Below, piece by piece: positions 35,187 through 44,635 of a stretch of 64,000 nucleotides of DNA. Below the pieces are notes generated by a model. It was not told the origin of the DNA, searched no databases, and was given only the letters and a program-made list of their open reading frames with translations. Numbering within the stretch: position 1 is the first letter of the stretch; each line of letters begins with the position of its first letter. The position numbers and the translations under genes were made by a program. Source of the DNA: QHVT01 sp036399015 (GTDB lineage Bacteria > Acidobacteriota > Thermoanaerobaculia > Gp7-AA8). The stretch is taken from positions 124,001 to 188,000 of the forward strand of contig DASWNW010000093.1 in NCBI GenBank assembly GCA_036399015.1, in the 5' to 3' direction.

Positions 35187-37613
35187 ATGAGTCTCTGGTT
35201 CGATCTGAAATACGCGTGGCGCCTCCTCAGAAAATCGTGGGGCTATTCACTGATGTGCGCGAGCGTCGTGGCGCTCAGCGTCGGGCTGGCGGTATGGACG
35301 AACGCGCTCGTTTACAGCCAGGCGTTCAAGCCGCTCCCGTTTCCCGACTCGGACCGCTGGTACAGCGTGCAGCTCGCCCCCGACGCCTCGTCGCGGGCGC
35401 GGCCGAGCGTCGACGCCTACACCTGGCAGGAGCTGCTGAAGCACAGTCGCTCCGCCGACCACCTCGGCGCCTTCGCGACCGTGCCGATGGTCCTCAGCGA
35501 AGGCGAGGCGACGACCAGTCTGCGCGGCGGCGCAATCACGCCGCGCCTCCTCGCCGCGACGCGCGTGGCCCCGATCCTCGGCCGCACGTTCGATGAGAGC
35601 GACGGCCAGCCCGGCGCCGCCGCGGTGGCGATCCTCGGTTTCGATACCTGGAAGAACTACTTCGCCGGCGATCCGCACATCATCGGCAAGACCGCGCGCA
35701 TCGACGCGGCACCGGTACAGGTCATCGGCGTCATGCCGCGGGATCCGCTGGTGTTCGACGACTTCGAGGTGTGGGTGCCGCTGCAGGTGCCGCCGCTCGC
35801 GCGGCCGCAGGACTCGACGATGACCGTGATCCCGCTCGTCATGGTGCGGGACGGCCACAGTCTGGAAGCGGTCCTCGGCGAGCTGAAAGGGGCCGTCGCG
35901 CACGTCAACGGCGACTATCCCCGGCTGTTCAACTCCACGCGCCGGGTGGCGCTCTACCCTGCGGCGCGGATGTTCTCCCACAACATCCTGCCGGTCATCA
36001 CCATGATGAGTCTCATGGCCACCGCCATCCTGCTGCTGGGCTGCATGAACATCAGCATGGTCTTCCTGGCGCGCCTGATGGAGCGCAGCCGCGAGCTGGC
36101 GTTGCGGACCGCGCTCGGCGCGTCGCGGCAGCGGCTGATGCGTCAGAGCCTGCTCGAGACGGCGCTGGTCGTTCTCGCCGGACTCGTGGCCGGGTATGGA
36201 CTGGCGTTCCTCGGCATCGAGTGGACGCACGGGATCGACTCCTTCATCAGCCGCGTCCTGGCCGGCGGGCGCTCCACGAATCTGCCGGTGCTGCGGCCGG
36301 CCGATCTCGTGGCCGCGGTCGTCTTCGCGGTGGCGGTCTGGCTGCTCAGCACTCTCGTCCCGGCATGGCGCATTTCGCGGCAGGATCCCGGCGCCGTGCT
36401 GGCCGGCAGCGGCAAGGGCGCCGCGGTGCGCGGCAGCAGCAGGAGCGTCGGCGTGCTGGTCGGGCTGCAGGTCGGCCTCTCGTCACTCGTGCTCGTGGCC
36501 TGCGGCAATGTCGTGCTGGCCGTGCAGAAGGAAACGAGCAAGCCGGCGGGGCTCGAGAGCGCCGGCGTGATGGTGTCGACGTATCCGACGGTGTTCGACG
36601 CCCGCTTCTCCGAACCGGCGCGGCGCCTCCGCTACTGGGAAGACCTCGGCGCCGCGATCGCGACCAAAGTCCCCGGTGCCGAGGCAGCGTTCGTCACGGC
36701 GGCGCCGACGCGGCCGGCGCGCGTTCCGGCGACGATCGAGACGCGGCAGGGGGGAGAGAACCAGGGCGCGTTGACGCTGCCGCTCACGGTCGTCTCCGAG
36801 AATTACTTCGACCTCCTCAGCATCCGGCTGCGCTCCGGGCGCCTCTTCGACAGCACCGACAACAGCGCCTCGCTCCCGGTGGCGATCGTGGACGAGAAGA
36901 TGGCGGCCCGCTACTGGCCGGGAGAGGACGTCCTCGGCAAGCGGGTGCAGTTGAACGGCGCGGAGAACGGCACCTGGCTCACCATCGTCGGCGTCGTCTC
37001 GTCCGTTCCCGGCGCGGCCTACCGTCCCGACGCCGACATCGGCTCCATGTACCAGCCGTTGCGGCAGGCGATCCCCGATGCCTTCCAGGTGCTGGTGAGA
37101 GTGCCGGACGGTGCCGCCGATCCGCGGGACGCGCTGCGGGCCGCGGCGTTCAGCGTCGATCGCGACCTGCCGCTGCACAACCTGCAGCTCCTCGGCGAGT
37201 ACATGGAGGTGTTGGAGCTCAGCTCCGCCGCGATGATCCCGGTCTTCACCGTCATCGCCCTCATCACGGCCCTGCTGGCCGCGTCGGGACTCTTCGGCCT
37301 CATCAGCCGCTCGGTCGCGCAGCGCACGCAGGAAGTCGGCATCCGCCGCGCGCTCGGAGCGACGACCTGGCGAGCAACCTCGATGTTCCTGCGCCAGGGC
37401 GCCATCTACCTGAGCGTCGCCGTCGCCGGCCTCGCTCTCGGGATCGCGGCGATGCCGGTGCTCAGCCGGGCCATTCCGAACGTCCTCGACCGGGTCGTGC
37501 CGGTCGCGGTGGGCGTCGTCCTGCTCATGACCTTCGTCATTTCCACCGCCTCGTATCTGCCGACCCGCCGCGCCGTCGCGCTCGAGCCGGGCGATGCGCT
37601 GCGCTACGACTAG
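35187..37613 (+). CDS. MacB/FtsX-type ABC permease of the acidobacterial duplicated type
   Basis: 808 residues with two MacB_PCD-FtsX units in tandem. The first membrane helix is near residues 22-42; an extracytoplasmic domain (about 45-265) precedes three helices (about 270-400), then a second extracytoplasmic domain (about 440-660) and three more helices (about 680-800). FtsX landmarks are SRELALRTALGASRQRLM in unit one and TQEVGIRRALGATTWRATSM in unit two. Duplicated permeases of this kind are abundant in Acidobacteria, the main taxonomic hint in the window. It is sandwiched between its adaptor and its ATPase, forming a tripartite exporter core that moves substrates from the periplasm or membrane outward. 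Confidence 0.96.
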   Translation: MSLWFDLKYAWRLLRKSWGYSLMCASVVALSVGLAVWTNALVYSQAFKPLPFPDSDRWYSVQLAPDASSRARPSVDAYTWQELLKHSRSADHLGAFATVPMVLSEGEATTSLRGGAITPRLLAATRVAPILGRTFDESDGQPGAAAVAILGFDTWKNYFAGDPHIIGKTARIDAAPVQVIGVMPRDPLVFDDFEVWVPLQVPPLARPQDSTMTVIPLVMVRDGHSLEAVLGELKGAVAHVNGDYPRLFNSTRRVALYPAARMFSHNILPVITMMSLMATAILLLGCMNISMVFLARLMERSRELALRTALGASRQRLMRQSLLETALVVLAGLVAGYGLAFLGIEWTHGIDSFISRVLAGGRSTNLPVLRPADLVAAVVFAVAVWLLSTLVPAWRISRQDPGAVLAGSGKGAAVRGSSRSVGVLVGLQVGLSSLVLVACGNVVLAVQKETSKPAGLESAGVMVSTYPTVFDARFSEPARRLRYWEDLGAAIATKVPGAEAAFVTAAPTRPARVPATIETRQGGENQGALTLPLTVVSENYFDLLSIRLRSGRLFDSTDNSASLPVAIVDEKMAARYWPGEDVLGKRVQLNGAENGTWLTIVGVVSSVPGAAYRPDADIGSMYQPLRQAIPDAFQVLVRVPDGAADPRDALRAAAFSVDRDLPLHNLQLLGEYMEVLELSSAAMIPVFTVIALITALLAASGLFGLISRSVAQRTQEVGIRRALGATTWRATSMFLRQGAIYLSVAVAGLALGIAAMPVLSRAIPNVLDRVVPVAVGVVLLMTFVISTASYLPTRRAVALEPGDALRYD

Positions 37614-37637
37614 CGACTTTTTCAAGGAGAGTCTCCA

Positions 37638-38342
37638 ATGGCTACCGAGCAACTGATCCACCTGCAGGGCATCAAGAAGATCTTTTCCACCGCGGAGATG
37701 GAGACGTCGGCGCTGGACAACGTCGATCTCGCGATCGAGCGCGGGGAGTACGTCTCCATCAGCGGGCCTTCGGGCTGCGGCAAGTCGACGCTGCTCTCGG
37801 TGATGGGGCTGCTGAACTCCTCGACCGAGGGGCAGTACTTCCTCAACGGCGTGGAGGTCACCGGGCTCAGTCCCGCGGAGCAGGCGCGCGTGCGCAACCA
37901 GGAGATCGGCTTCATCTTCCAGGCCTTCAACCTGATCGCCGACATGTCGGCGTTCGAGAACGTCGAGCTGCCGCTGACGTACCGCAACGACCTCACGCGC
38001 AGCCAGCGGCGCGAGCTGGTGCTGGAGGCGCTGGGGCAGGTGAACATGACCGAGCGGCAGAAGCACTTCCCGTCGCAGATGTCGGGCGGCCAGCAGCAGC
38101 GGATCGCGATCGCGCGCGCGCTGGTCGGCAAGCCGAACGTCCTCCTCGCGGACGAGCCGACCGGCAACCTCGACTCGAAAAACGCGCAACTGATCATGGA
38201 GCTGCTGGAGGCGCTGCACGAGCAGGGCAGCACGATCGTCATGGTCACGCACGACCCCCGCTTCGCCGGGCGCGCCGGGCGCCAGGTCTCGCTCTTCGAC
38301 GGGAAGGTCGTCGACGACCGCCGGCTGCACGCGGTTGCGTGA
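37638..38342 (+). CDS. ABC transporter ATP-binding protein, LolD/MacB type
   Basis: 234 residues. Walker A GPSGCGKST, Q-loop region GFIFQAFNLIADMSAFEN, signature MSGGQQQRIAIARALV, Walker B VLLADEPTGNLDSKN and switch MVTHDPRFA are all intact. The MacB/LolD class drives mechanotransmission rather than substrate transit. It is the last gene of the GntR operon; the tmRNA terminator lies 16 bp beyond its stop in the opposite orientation and could stop transcription from both sides. Confidence 0.96.
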   Translation: MATEQLIHLQGIKKIFSTAEMETSALDNVDLAIERGEYVSISGPSGCGKSTLLSVMGLLNSSTEGQYFLNGVEVTGLSPAEQARVRNQEIGFIFQAFNLIADMSAFENVELPLTYRNDLTRSQRRELVLEALGQVNMTERQKHFPSQMSGGQQQRIAIARALVGKPNVLLADEPTGNLDSKNAQLIMELLEALHEQGSTIVMVTHDPRFAGRAGRQVSLFDGKVVDDRRLHAVA

Positions 38343-38357
38343 GCCCGGAAAACAGAA

Positions 38358-38384
38358 ACGCCGGCGCGAAGAGCGCGCCGGCGT
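38358..38384 (-). terminator. Rho-independent terminator of the tmRNA gene
   Basis: A perfect 11-bp stem (ACGCCGGCGCG with CGCGCCGGCGT) and a 5-nt loop. Read on the minus strand it is followed by TTTCTGTTTTCC, a U-rich tail, so it terminates tmRNA. On the plus strand no U-run follows, but the stem may also brake the transport operon. Confidence 0.85.
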
Positions 38385-38400
38385 CGAAGGAAAGTCGGGT

Positions 38401-38752
38401 TGGTGGAGGCGGCGGGAGTTGAACCCGCGTCCGAAAACAGTGGCAGCCTGGCTACTACATGCTTGTCTCTCCGATTGATCTCGTTCGTGCCCTGTCCGGA
38501 GAGCGGGAACCGGACACAAACCAGCCTCTTAATCTCGTGACGCGCGCGTAGGCGTTACGCGCGTCACCAGCTCACATCATGACGCTCGACTCCTCCACCG
38601 TGAGCGGGTGGCGGACGAGCGCTCGTGGGTTTTTAGGCCGCGAGGGCGAAATCGTTATTCGCGTTTATGTTTTTCGATCGGTTTTACGAGATGACCGAGC
38701 TCGGCATGCAACCATGACCCCGACGTGTTCCCGTCGAAGCCGGTGCGCCCCC
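38401..38752 (-). ncRNA. ssrA: tmRNA (ssrA)
   Basis: 352 nt including an encoded CCA. The 5' end GGGGGCGCACCGGCTTCGAC pairs with the 3' end (GCCTCCACCA) as a tRNA-like acceptor with one G-U pair, and the T-arm reads GGGTTCAACTCCC. The tag frame at about 38671-38633 ends in TAA and reads NINANNDFALAA, with the resume codon at or just before the first Asn. The terminal ALAA is the ClpXP-type degradation signal. tmRNA with SmpB rescues ribosomes stalled on broken mRNA; no smpB is in view. The promoter is not obvious: TTGACG lies about 30 bp upstream without a good -10. Confidence 0.97.
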
Positions 38753-38809
38753 AAATTTTCAACGAACCGCACGTCAAAACGGGAACGGGGGTGGCAAGAT
38801 TCCGGTCCC

Positions 38810-39622
38810 ATGTTCGACTCGATCATCCGCGCCGCCTTCGCCGAGGACCTGCCCGACATCACGAGTGAGGCGATCTTCGACCCGGGGGACCGCGGCTCCG
38901 CCCGCTTCCTGGTGAAAGGGGAGGGGGTCATCGCCGGGCTGGCGGTCATCGAGGGGGTGTTCCGCACCCTCGATCCCGCGGCCGAGGTCGTTCTGAAGGC
39001 GACCGACGGCGACGCGGTGAAGCCGGGGGACATCGTGGCGGAGGTGAGCGCCTCGGTGATCGCCCTCCTCTCCGGCGAGCGCACTGCCCTCAACCTCATG
39101 CAGCGCGCCTCCGGCATCGCGACGTTGACCCGCCGCTACGTCGAGGCGGTCGCGGGGACGCGGGCGAAGATCCACGACACCCGCAAGACGGCGCCGGGCA
39201 TGCGCATGCTCGACAAATACGCGGTGAAGTGCGGGGGAGGGGAGAACCACCGCATCGGCCTCCACGACATGTTCCTGGTCAAGAACAACCACATCGACCG
39301 GGCCGGGTCCATCGCCGCCGCCGTCGAGCGCATCCGTGCGACCGGCAAGCGGCAGCCGCTGATGATCGAGGTGCGGGACATGCGGGAGCTGGAGGAGGCG
39401 CTGTCGGCCTCGCCCGACTACATCCTCCTCGACAACATGAGCACGGATGAGCTGCGGGAGGCGGTGCGGCGGACGGACGGCCGCGTATCGCTGGAGGCGA
39501 GCGGCGGCATTACGCTCGAGACGGTCCGCGGTGTGGCTGAGACCGGCGTCGACCGGATCTCGGTCGGCGCGCTCACCCACTCCGTCCGCGCGCTCGACAT
39601 CTCCATGCGGGTCAAAACCTAG
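38810..39622 (+). CDS. nadC: Nicotinate-nucleotide pyrophosphorylase (quinolinate phosphoribosyltransferase)
   Basis: 270 residues. NadC joins quinolinate to PRPP to make nicotinate mononucleotide in de novo NAD synthesis. Motifs include ALNLMQRASGIATLTR, DTRKTAPGMRMLDKYAVKCG, GGENHRIGLHDMFLVKNNH and the PRPP-binding end VSLEASGGITLETV, followed by GVDRISVGALTHS. All expected active-site Arg, Lys and His are present. No nadA or nadB is nearby. It is divergent from tmRNA with a 57-bp shared upstream region. Confidence 0.97.
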   Translation: MFDSIIRAAFAEDLPDITSEAIFDPGDRGSARFLVKGEGVIAGLAVIEGVFRTLDPAAEVVLKATDGDAVKPGDIVAEVSASVIALLSGERTALNLMQRASGIATLTRRYVEAVAGTRAKIHDTRKTAPGMRMLDKYAVKCGGGENHRIGLHDMFLVKNNHIDRAGSIAAAVERIRATGKRQPLMIEVRDMRELEEALSASPDYILLDNMSTDELREAVRRTDGRVSLEASGGITLETVRGVAETGVDRISVGALTHSVRALDISMRVKT

Positions 39623-39656
39623 CGTGGCACAGGGATAGCAGCCCGAACCTCTCCCA

Positions 39657-40637
<981 letters not shown>

Positions 40638-40645
40638 TGACTGTC

Positions 40646-40671
40646 ACCAGCAACTAGCAACCAGCAACTAG
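40646..40671. repeat. Short CAACYAG heptamer run
   Basis: ACCAGCAACTAGCAACCAGCAACTAG, two period-7 unit types in tandem, sits between the stop of the GGDEF gene and the stop of the Hpt gene, whose TAG is supplied by the repeat. Only one arm is present, unlike the mirrored arrays elsewhere. Confidence 0.6.
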
Positions 40672-40976
40672 TCGAGCTCCCTCGCCGCCCGCTCGATCTC
40701 GCTCCTCAGGCTCGTCACGAAGCCGCCGAGGTCGCCGTCGATGCGCCCTTCCTCGATGGCCTTCTCGAGGCCGGCGGCGTCGTCGGAGATGCGCTGGTAG
40801 CCGTAGCTGCCGCCGGAGCCCTTGAGCTGGTGGGCGAGATAGGCCAGACGTTCGAGGCCGGCGGCATCGCGGCCGGCGTCCAGCGCCGCCTGCATTTCCG
40901 CGACCTTGTCGCGTGCTTCTCCCAGGAACTCGCGCCTGAGCTCATTCAGTTCGTGATCCACCATCGTTGCCACCAT
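40668..40976 (-). CDS. Stand-alone histidine phosphotransfer (Hpt) protein
   Basis: 102 residues from ATG 40976 (98 if the second ATG at 40964 is used). It is a four-helix Hpt domain with the phosphorylatable His49 in LAHQLKGSGGSYGY and flanking acidic helices. It would shuttle phosphate between a hybrid kinase receiver and a final response regulator. The giant hybrid kinase at 789-5225, which lacks its own Hpt, and the REC-GGDEF protein encoded convergently are candidate partners, but proximity is the only evidence. The gene ends inside a short heptamer repeat. Confidence 0.88.
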   Translation of the reverse strand: MVATMVDHELNELRREFLGEARDKVAEMQAALDAGRDAAGLERLAYLAHQLKGSGGSYGYQRISDDAAGLEKAIEEGRIDGDLGGFVTSLRSEIERAARELD

Positions 40977-41038
40977 CGTCCCGGCCCAGGCCGTTGCACG
41001 GTGTGTGCCTCGGCTGATCGCCTATGATGCCGGAAGCG

Positions 41039-41677
41039 ATGACTGGGGAAACGCTGGTCGTGGTGTGGGCGCCCTTCGACATGGAAGAGCTCTGGTCGAC
41101 GCCTGCCGGCTGCTCGCCCGTCCGTCTCCGCCGCGCCACCGACGCCGCTCCTCCCCGCCTCTCCACCAGCGTCGCCGCCTGGTTCGACGACCAGTACCTG
41201 AGCGTCCTCTTCTCCTGCTCGGACGACCTCGTGAAGTCGACGCTCGTCGCCCACGACGCCAATCTCTACGAGGAAGACGTGGTGGAGGTCTTCATCACCC
41301 CCGGGCCGCTGGAGCGCTACTACGAATTCGAGGTCAGCCCCCGCGCGACGGTGTTCGACGCACGCGTCGACTCGCCCGACGGCGATCGCGCCACCATGCA
41401 CGTCGACCGGGAGTGGAACTGCGAGGGGCTCATGGCCGCGGTGCGGCAGGTGACGGAGTCGCACGGTGCGGCGACCATCGACACCATCATCCGCATCCCG
41501 TTCGCGGCGCTCGGCCGCACGACGCCGGAAAACGGCGAGAGCTGGCGTGCGAACTTTTTCCGGATCGACCGACATCCGGAAAAGGGGGACGAATTCAGCG
41601 CTTGGCAGCCGACCATGAAAAACCCCGCGGATTTCCACGTCCCGGCCGCGTTCGGCACCCTGCGTTTTCAGCGCTAA
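41039..41677 (+). CDS. Carbohydrate-binding family 9-like protein
   Basis: 212 residues from ATG 41039 with GGAAG five bases upstream; ATGs at 41024 and 41027 are alternatives. It matches the CBM9-like beta-sandwich seen in many acidobacterial and Bacteroidetes proteins: AAWFDDQYLSVLFSCSDD, YEEDVVEVFITPG, YYEFEVSPRATVFDARVDSP and RANFFRIDRHPEKGDEFSAW, with a Trp-containing end. No signal peptide is visible. Such domains bind sugar-chain ends, but stand-alone intracellular versions have no known role. Divergent from the Hpt gene. Confidence 0.82.
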   Translation: MTGETLVVVWAPFDMEELWSTPAGCSPVRLRRATDAAPPRLSTSVAAWFDDQYLSVLFSCSDDLVKSTLVAHDANLYEEDVVEVFITPGPLERYYEFEVSPRATVFDARVDSPDGDRATMHVDREWNCEGLMAAVRQVTESHGAATIDTIIRIPFAALGRTTPENGESWRANFFRIDRHPEKGDEFSAWQPTMKNPADFHVPAAFGTLRFQR

Positions 41678-41780
41678 CGCCTTCAGGCACAGGGAATTCA
41701 TCCGATCTTTTCTGATTTGTAAACGGCACTCCCGCTGTTAGGACGTACAGTGATCGGCGGCCGAGGACCCCCTTTCGTTC

Positions 41781-42242
41781 ATGGTTCAAAGGATCTCCAG
41801 AAATCTCATCGTGGCACTCGTTGTCGCCGCCACAATTGCCGCCGAAGGACCGAAGTGCAACGGCACTGCGCGCGAATGCGAGCAGAAGATCCGGCATCTC
41901 GTCAGCGGCCGGCGTTACTTCGGCGCGACGGTGCAGGACCGCAATCCGGGACTGGTGGTGAACTCCGTTCATCCGAACAGCCCCGCCGAGCGCGCCGGCC
42001 TCAAGCCGGGCGACCAGCTCATCGCGCTCAACGGCAGGTCGCTCCGCGAGGCCTCCGGACGCGAGTTCAAGCAGCTCATCGCCGACGCGCGGTCCACCGG
42101 CCGGATCTGGATGCTCATTTCGCGTCACGGCGCGATCACGAAGATCGAGACGCGCCTCGAGCCGTACACCAAGGAGCAGGTCGCCAAGATGGTGGCCCTG
42201 CACCTCACGATGACCCACACCACGACGTCGGGCGCTCAATGA
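41781..42242 (+). CDS. Secreted PDZ-domain protein
   Basis: 153 residues. An N-terminal hydrophobic segment (NLIVALVVAATIAAEG) is a signal peptide or anchor. Two Cys follow (KCNGTARECEQ), and then a PDZ domain, with RYFGATVQDRNPGLVVNSV, the PDZ core SPAERAGLKPGDQLIALNGR and a helix REFKQLIADAR. It lacks any protease domain. It lies 20 bp upstream of the sensor kinase gene and is probably co-transcribed, so a role in presenting a periplasmic ligand to that kinase is a reasonable guess. Confidence 0.85.
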   Translation: MVQRISRNLIVALVVAATIAAEGPKCNGTARECEQKIRHLVSGRRYFGATVQDRNPGLVVNSVHPNSPAERAGLKPGDQLIALNGRSLREASGREFKQLIADARSTGRIWMLISRHGAITKIETRLEPYTKEQVAKMVALHLTMTHTTTSGAQ

Positions 42243-42261
42243 CCGCGATGTCGGAAAGCTC

Positions 42262-43821
42262 ATGCTGGATGCGCTCACCGCAAGACTGAAATCAGTCGTC
42301 CCGCACCTGGGACGCAGGCGGGATCGTGTCTCCATTCTTCTCCCCTTTCTGATCATCTCCCTCGGCCTGGGCGTGCTCGCCTGGCGCTCCTACAACCTCT
42401 CGGTGCGCATGGAGCAGGGCGCCACCGCCCTCGCCGGCCAGTACGCCGGCTACGCCGCCGAGATCACCGCGCGCCGTCTCGACGCGGCCATCCGCGCGGA
42501 GATGACTCTCGTCTCCGACGACTGGCAGCAGACCGAGCGCCGCGTCGGCGACCCGACGTTCGACGCCCTCAGCGCCTGGATCGGCAGCCACCCCTGGATC
42601 GTCTCCGCGATCTACGTCCCCGACGAAGACCCGGCCAACTCGATCTACTACTCGGAGCTCGACGCTCCGGCGGCCGGGCAGCTCCGCCTCTCCCGCGAGC
42701 ACTTCACCTCCACCGGCATGGTGCGTTACGAATACGACCCCCGCCTGCTGCTCGCAGCGGTCGGACATGCAGCGCAGCAGCCGCCGCTCGCGCAGAGCGC
42801 CCCCGGCACGCTGGCCGTCCAGAAGAAAGCCGACGTGACGATCGTCTTCGGCGCGAAAGAGGGGCTGGAGAAGCTCGACGACGGCTTCGCCTCGACCGCG
42901 CTGCTGGCGCAGCCGCTCTCGAACTTCGGCGTGCGCGCGGTCGTGCAGACCGAGTCGGTCGGCGGCCAGGGCTGGCAGAACCAGCGCATCATGAGCCTTT
43001 GGGTGAGCCTCCTCGCCCTCGCGCTCACCGCCGTCGGCGGTCTCCTCGCGCTGCGCGGCATCGGCAAGGAGGCGGAGACGATGAAGCTTCGCGGCGCCCT
43101 CATCGCCAACGTCTCGCACGAGCTCCGCACGCCGCTCTCCATGATCCGCCTCGGCGCCGAGACGCTGATGCGCGGAAAGCTCAAGGACCACGAGCGGTTG
43201 GAGATCCAGGACCAGATTCTGCGCGAGGTGCTGCTCCTCTCGCACCTCGTCGAGAACGTCCTCGACGTCGCGCGCATCCAGAACAAGAGCACGCAGGCGC
43301 TCGCCTTCACCCCCGTCTCGCCGCGCGACCTGATCCGGAACCTCGTCTCCACGTACGAGTCCTGGATTCGCAGCAAGGGATTCCAGGTCACGCTGGAACT
43401 GGACGAGGCGGTCGAGCGTCAGTTGTGGGACCGCGATTCGGTCTCACGCGCCGTGCTCAATCTGATCGACAATGCCATCAAATATTCCGCGGACGAGAAG
43501 CGGTTGGAAGTGGTGCTGCGCCAGACGGCGGAGCATGTGATCATCGAAGTGAAGGACCACGGCATCGGCATCGATGCGAAAGACGTCACGAGGATCTTCG
43601 ACCCCTACTACCGGGCGAAGTTCTCCGATACCACCACCCGCCGCGGCGCGGGGCTCGGTCTCACGCTCGTGCAGCAGATCCTGGCGTCCCACGGCGGACA
43701 GGTGGAGCTCGACTCCACTCCCGGCGTCGGCTCGACGTTCCGCCTGCTGTTCCCCCGCTCTCTCGAGAGCAGCGCCCCCGACGACGTGCCGACCATGATC
43801 CACGCGAGGCAGGCCTTCTAG
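42262..43821 (+). CDS. Membrane sensor histidine kinase
   Basis: 519 residues. The first transmembrane helix is about 25-42 (ILLPFLIISLGLGVLAW), a periplasmic sensor domain of about 200 residues follows, and the second helix is about 247-268. The H-box NVSHELRTPLSMIRLG carries His286. N-box RAVLNLIDNAIKYS and G-boxes DHGIGIDAKD and GAGLGLTLVQQI are intact, ending with GSTFRLLFP. It would autophosphorylate and pass phosphate to the OmpR-type regulator encoded 48 bp downstream. The signal is unknown; the PDZ protein upstream may be part of the sensing unit. Confidence 0.95.
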   Translation: MLDALTARLKSVVPHLGRRRDRVSILLPFLIISLGLGVLAWRSYNLSVRMEQGATALAGQYAGYAAEITARRLDAAIRAEMTLVSDDWQQTERRVGDPTFDALSAWIGSHPWIVSAIYVPDEDPANSIYYSELDAPAAGQLRLSREHFTSTGMVRYEYDPRLLLAAVGHAAQQPPLAQSAPGTLAVQKKADVTIVFGAKEGLEKLDDGFASTALLAQPLSNFGVRAVVQTESVGGQGWQNQRIMSLWVSLLALALTAVGGLLALRGIGKEAETMKLRGALIANVSHELRTPLSMIRLGAETLMRGKLKDHERLEIQDQILREVLLLSHLVENVLDVARIQNKSTQALAFTPVSPRDLIRNLVSTYESWIRSKGFQVTLELDEAVERQLWDRDSVSRAVLNLIDNAIKYSADEKRLEVVLRQTAEHVIIEVKDHGIGIDAKDVTRIFDPYYRAKFSDTTTRRGAGLGLTLVQQILASHGGQVELDSTPGVGSTFRLLFPRSLESSAPDDVPTMIHARQAF

Positions 43822-43869
43822 GAAACCTGGTAACAAATGGTCCGTAATGGATACGGACGGAGAAAGCGA

Positions 43870-44586
43870 ATGACGAGGATTTTGATCGTTGAGGATGAGG
43901 CGGGCCTGCGACAGGGGCTCGAGATCAACCTCCGCCACGAGAACTACGAGACCGTGACCGCGGCCGACGGCGAGGAGGCCATCCGCCTCTTCCACGCCGA
44001 GTCGCCCGACCTGGTGCTGCTCGACCTGATGCTGCCGAAGAAGAGCGGCTTCGAGGTGCTCGACCACATCCGCAAGATGTCGAAGGTGCCGGTGATCCTG
44101 CTGACCGCGCGCGGGCAGGAGACCGACAAGGTCCGCGGCCTGCGCGGCGGCGCGGACGACTACGTCACCAAGCCGTTCGGCGTGCAGGAGCTGTTCGCCC
44201 GCATCGACGCGGTCATGCGCCGCTCCGAGGTCGTGACCACCACCGCCAAGACGGTGTGCGAGGACTCGCTGATCCGTCTCGACCCCGCCACGCGCGAGGC
44301 GACCGCGAACGAGCAGAAGCTCAAGCTCTCGCCGAAGGAGTTCGACCTCCTGATGTATCTCTTCAAGAACAAGGAGCGGGTCGTGCCGCGCGACGAGCTG
44401 CTCTCGCGCGTCTGGAACTACCGCGTCGACCTCAACCTGAACAGCCGCACCGTCGACACGCACGTCACCCGTCTGCGCCGCAAGCTGCAGAAGGCGGTCG
44501 GCACCGACGCCGCCGTCATCGTCGCCGTCGCCAAGATCGGCTACCGCTACCTCGGCCAGACCAGCGGTGCCGCGATGGCGCAGTAA
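43870..44586 (+). CDS. OmpR/PhoB family response regulator
   Basis: 238 residues from ATG 43870, where the receiver begins (MTRILIVEDEAGLRQGLEIN). Phospho-acceptor Asp52 is in LVLLDLMLPKKSG, switch Thr in ILLTARGQ and Lys in YVTKPFG. The C-terminal winged helix is standard (KLSPKEFDLLMYLFKNKERV, then RTVDTHVTRLRRKL and AKIGYRYL). It is the cognate regulator of the kinase just upstream. Target genes are not evident; it may act on its own operon. Confidence 0.95.
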   Translation: MTRILIVEDEAGLRQGLEINLRHENYETVTAADGEEAIRLFHAESPDLVLLDLMLPKKSGFEVLDHIRKMSKVPVILLTARGQETDKVRGLRGGADDYVTKPFGVQELFARIDAVMRRSEVVTTTAKTVCEDSLIRLDPATREATANEQKLKLSPKEFDLLMYLFKNKERVVPRDELLSRVWNYRVDLNLNSRTVDTHVTRLRRKLQKAVGTDAAVIVAVAKIGYRYLGQTSGAAMAQ

Positions 44587-44635
44587 GCACTCCAGTAAGA
44601 GGGGCGCGGTAGAGTGGTGCGGTAAAGGAGTGCCC

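Noticed and set aside
36483..38519. A 678-residue antisense frame over the MacB-like permease and LolD-like ATPase
   Set aside because: Low-complexity basic/acidic composition, no start signals, and it runs into the tmRNA gene.
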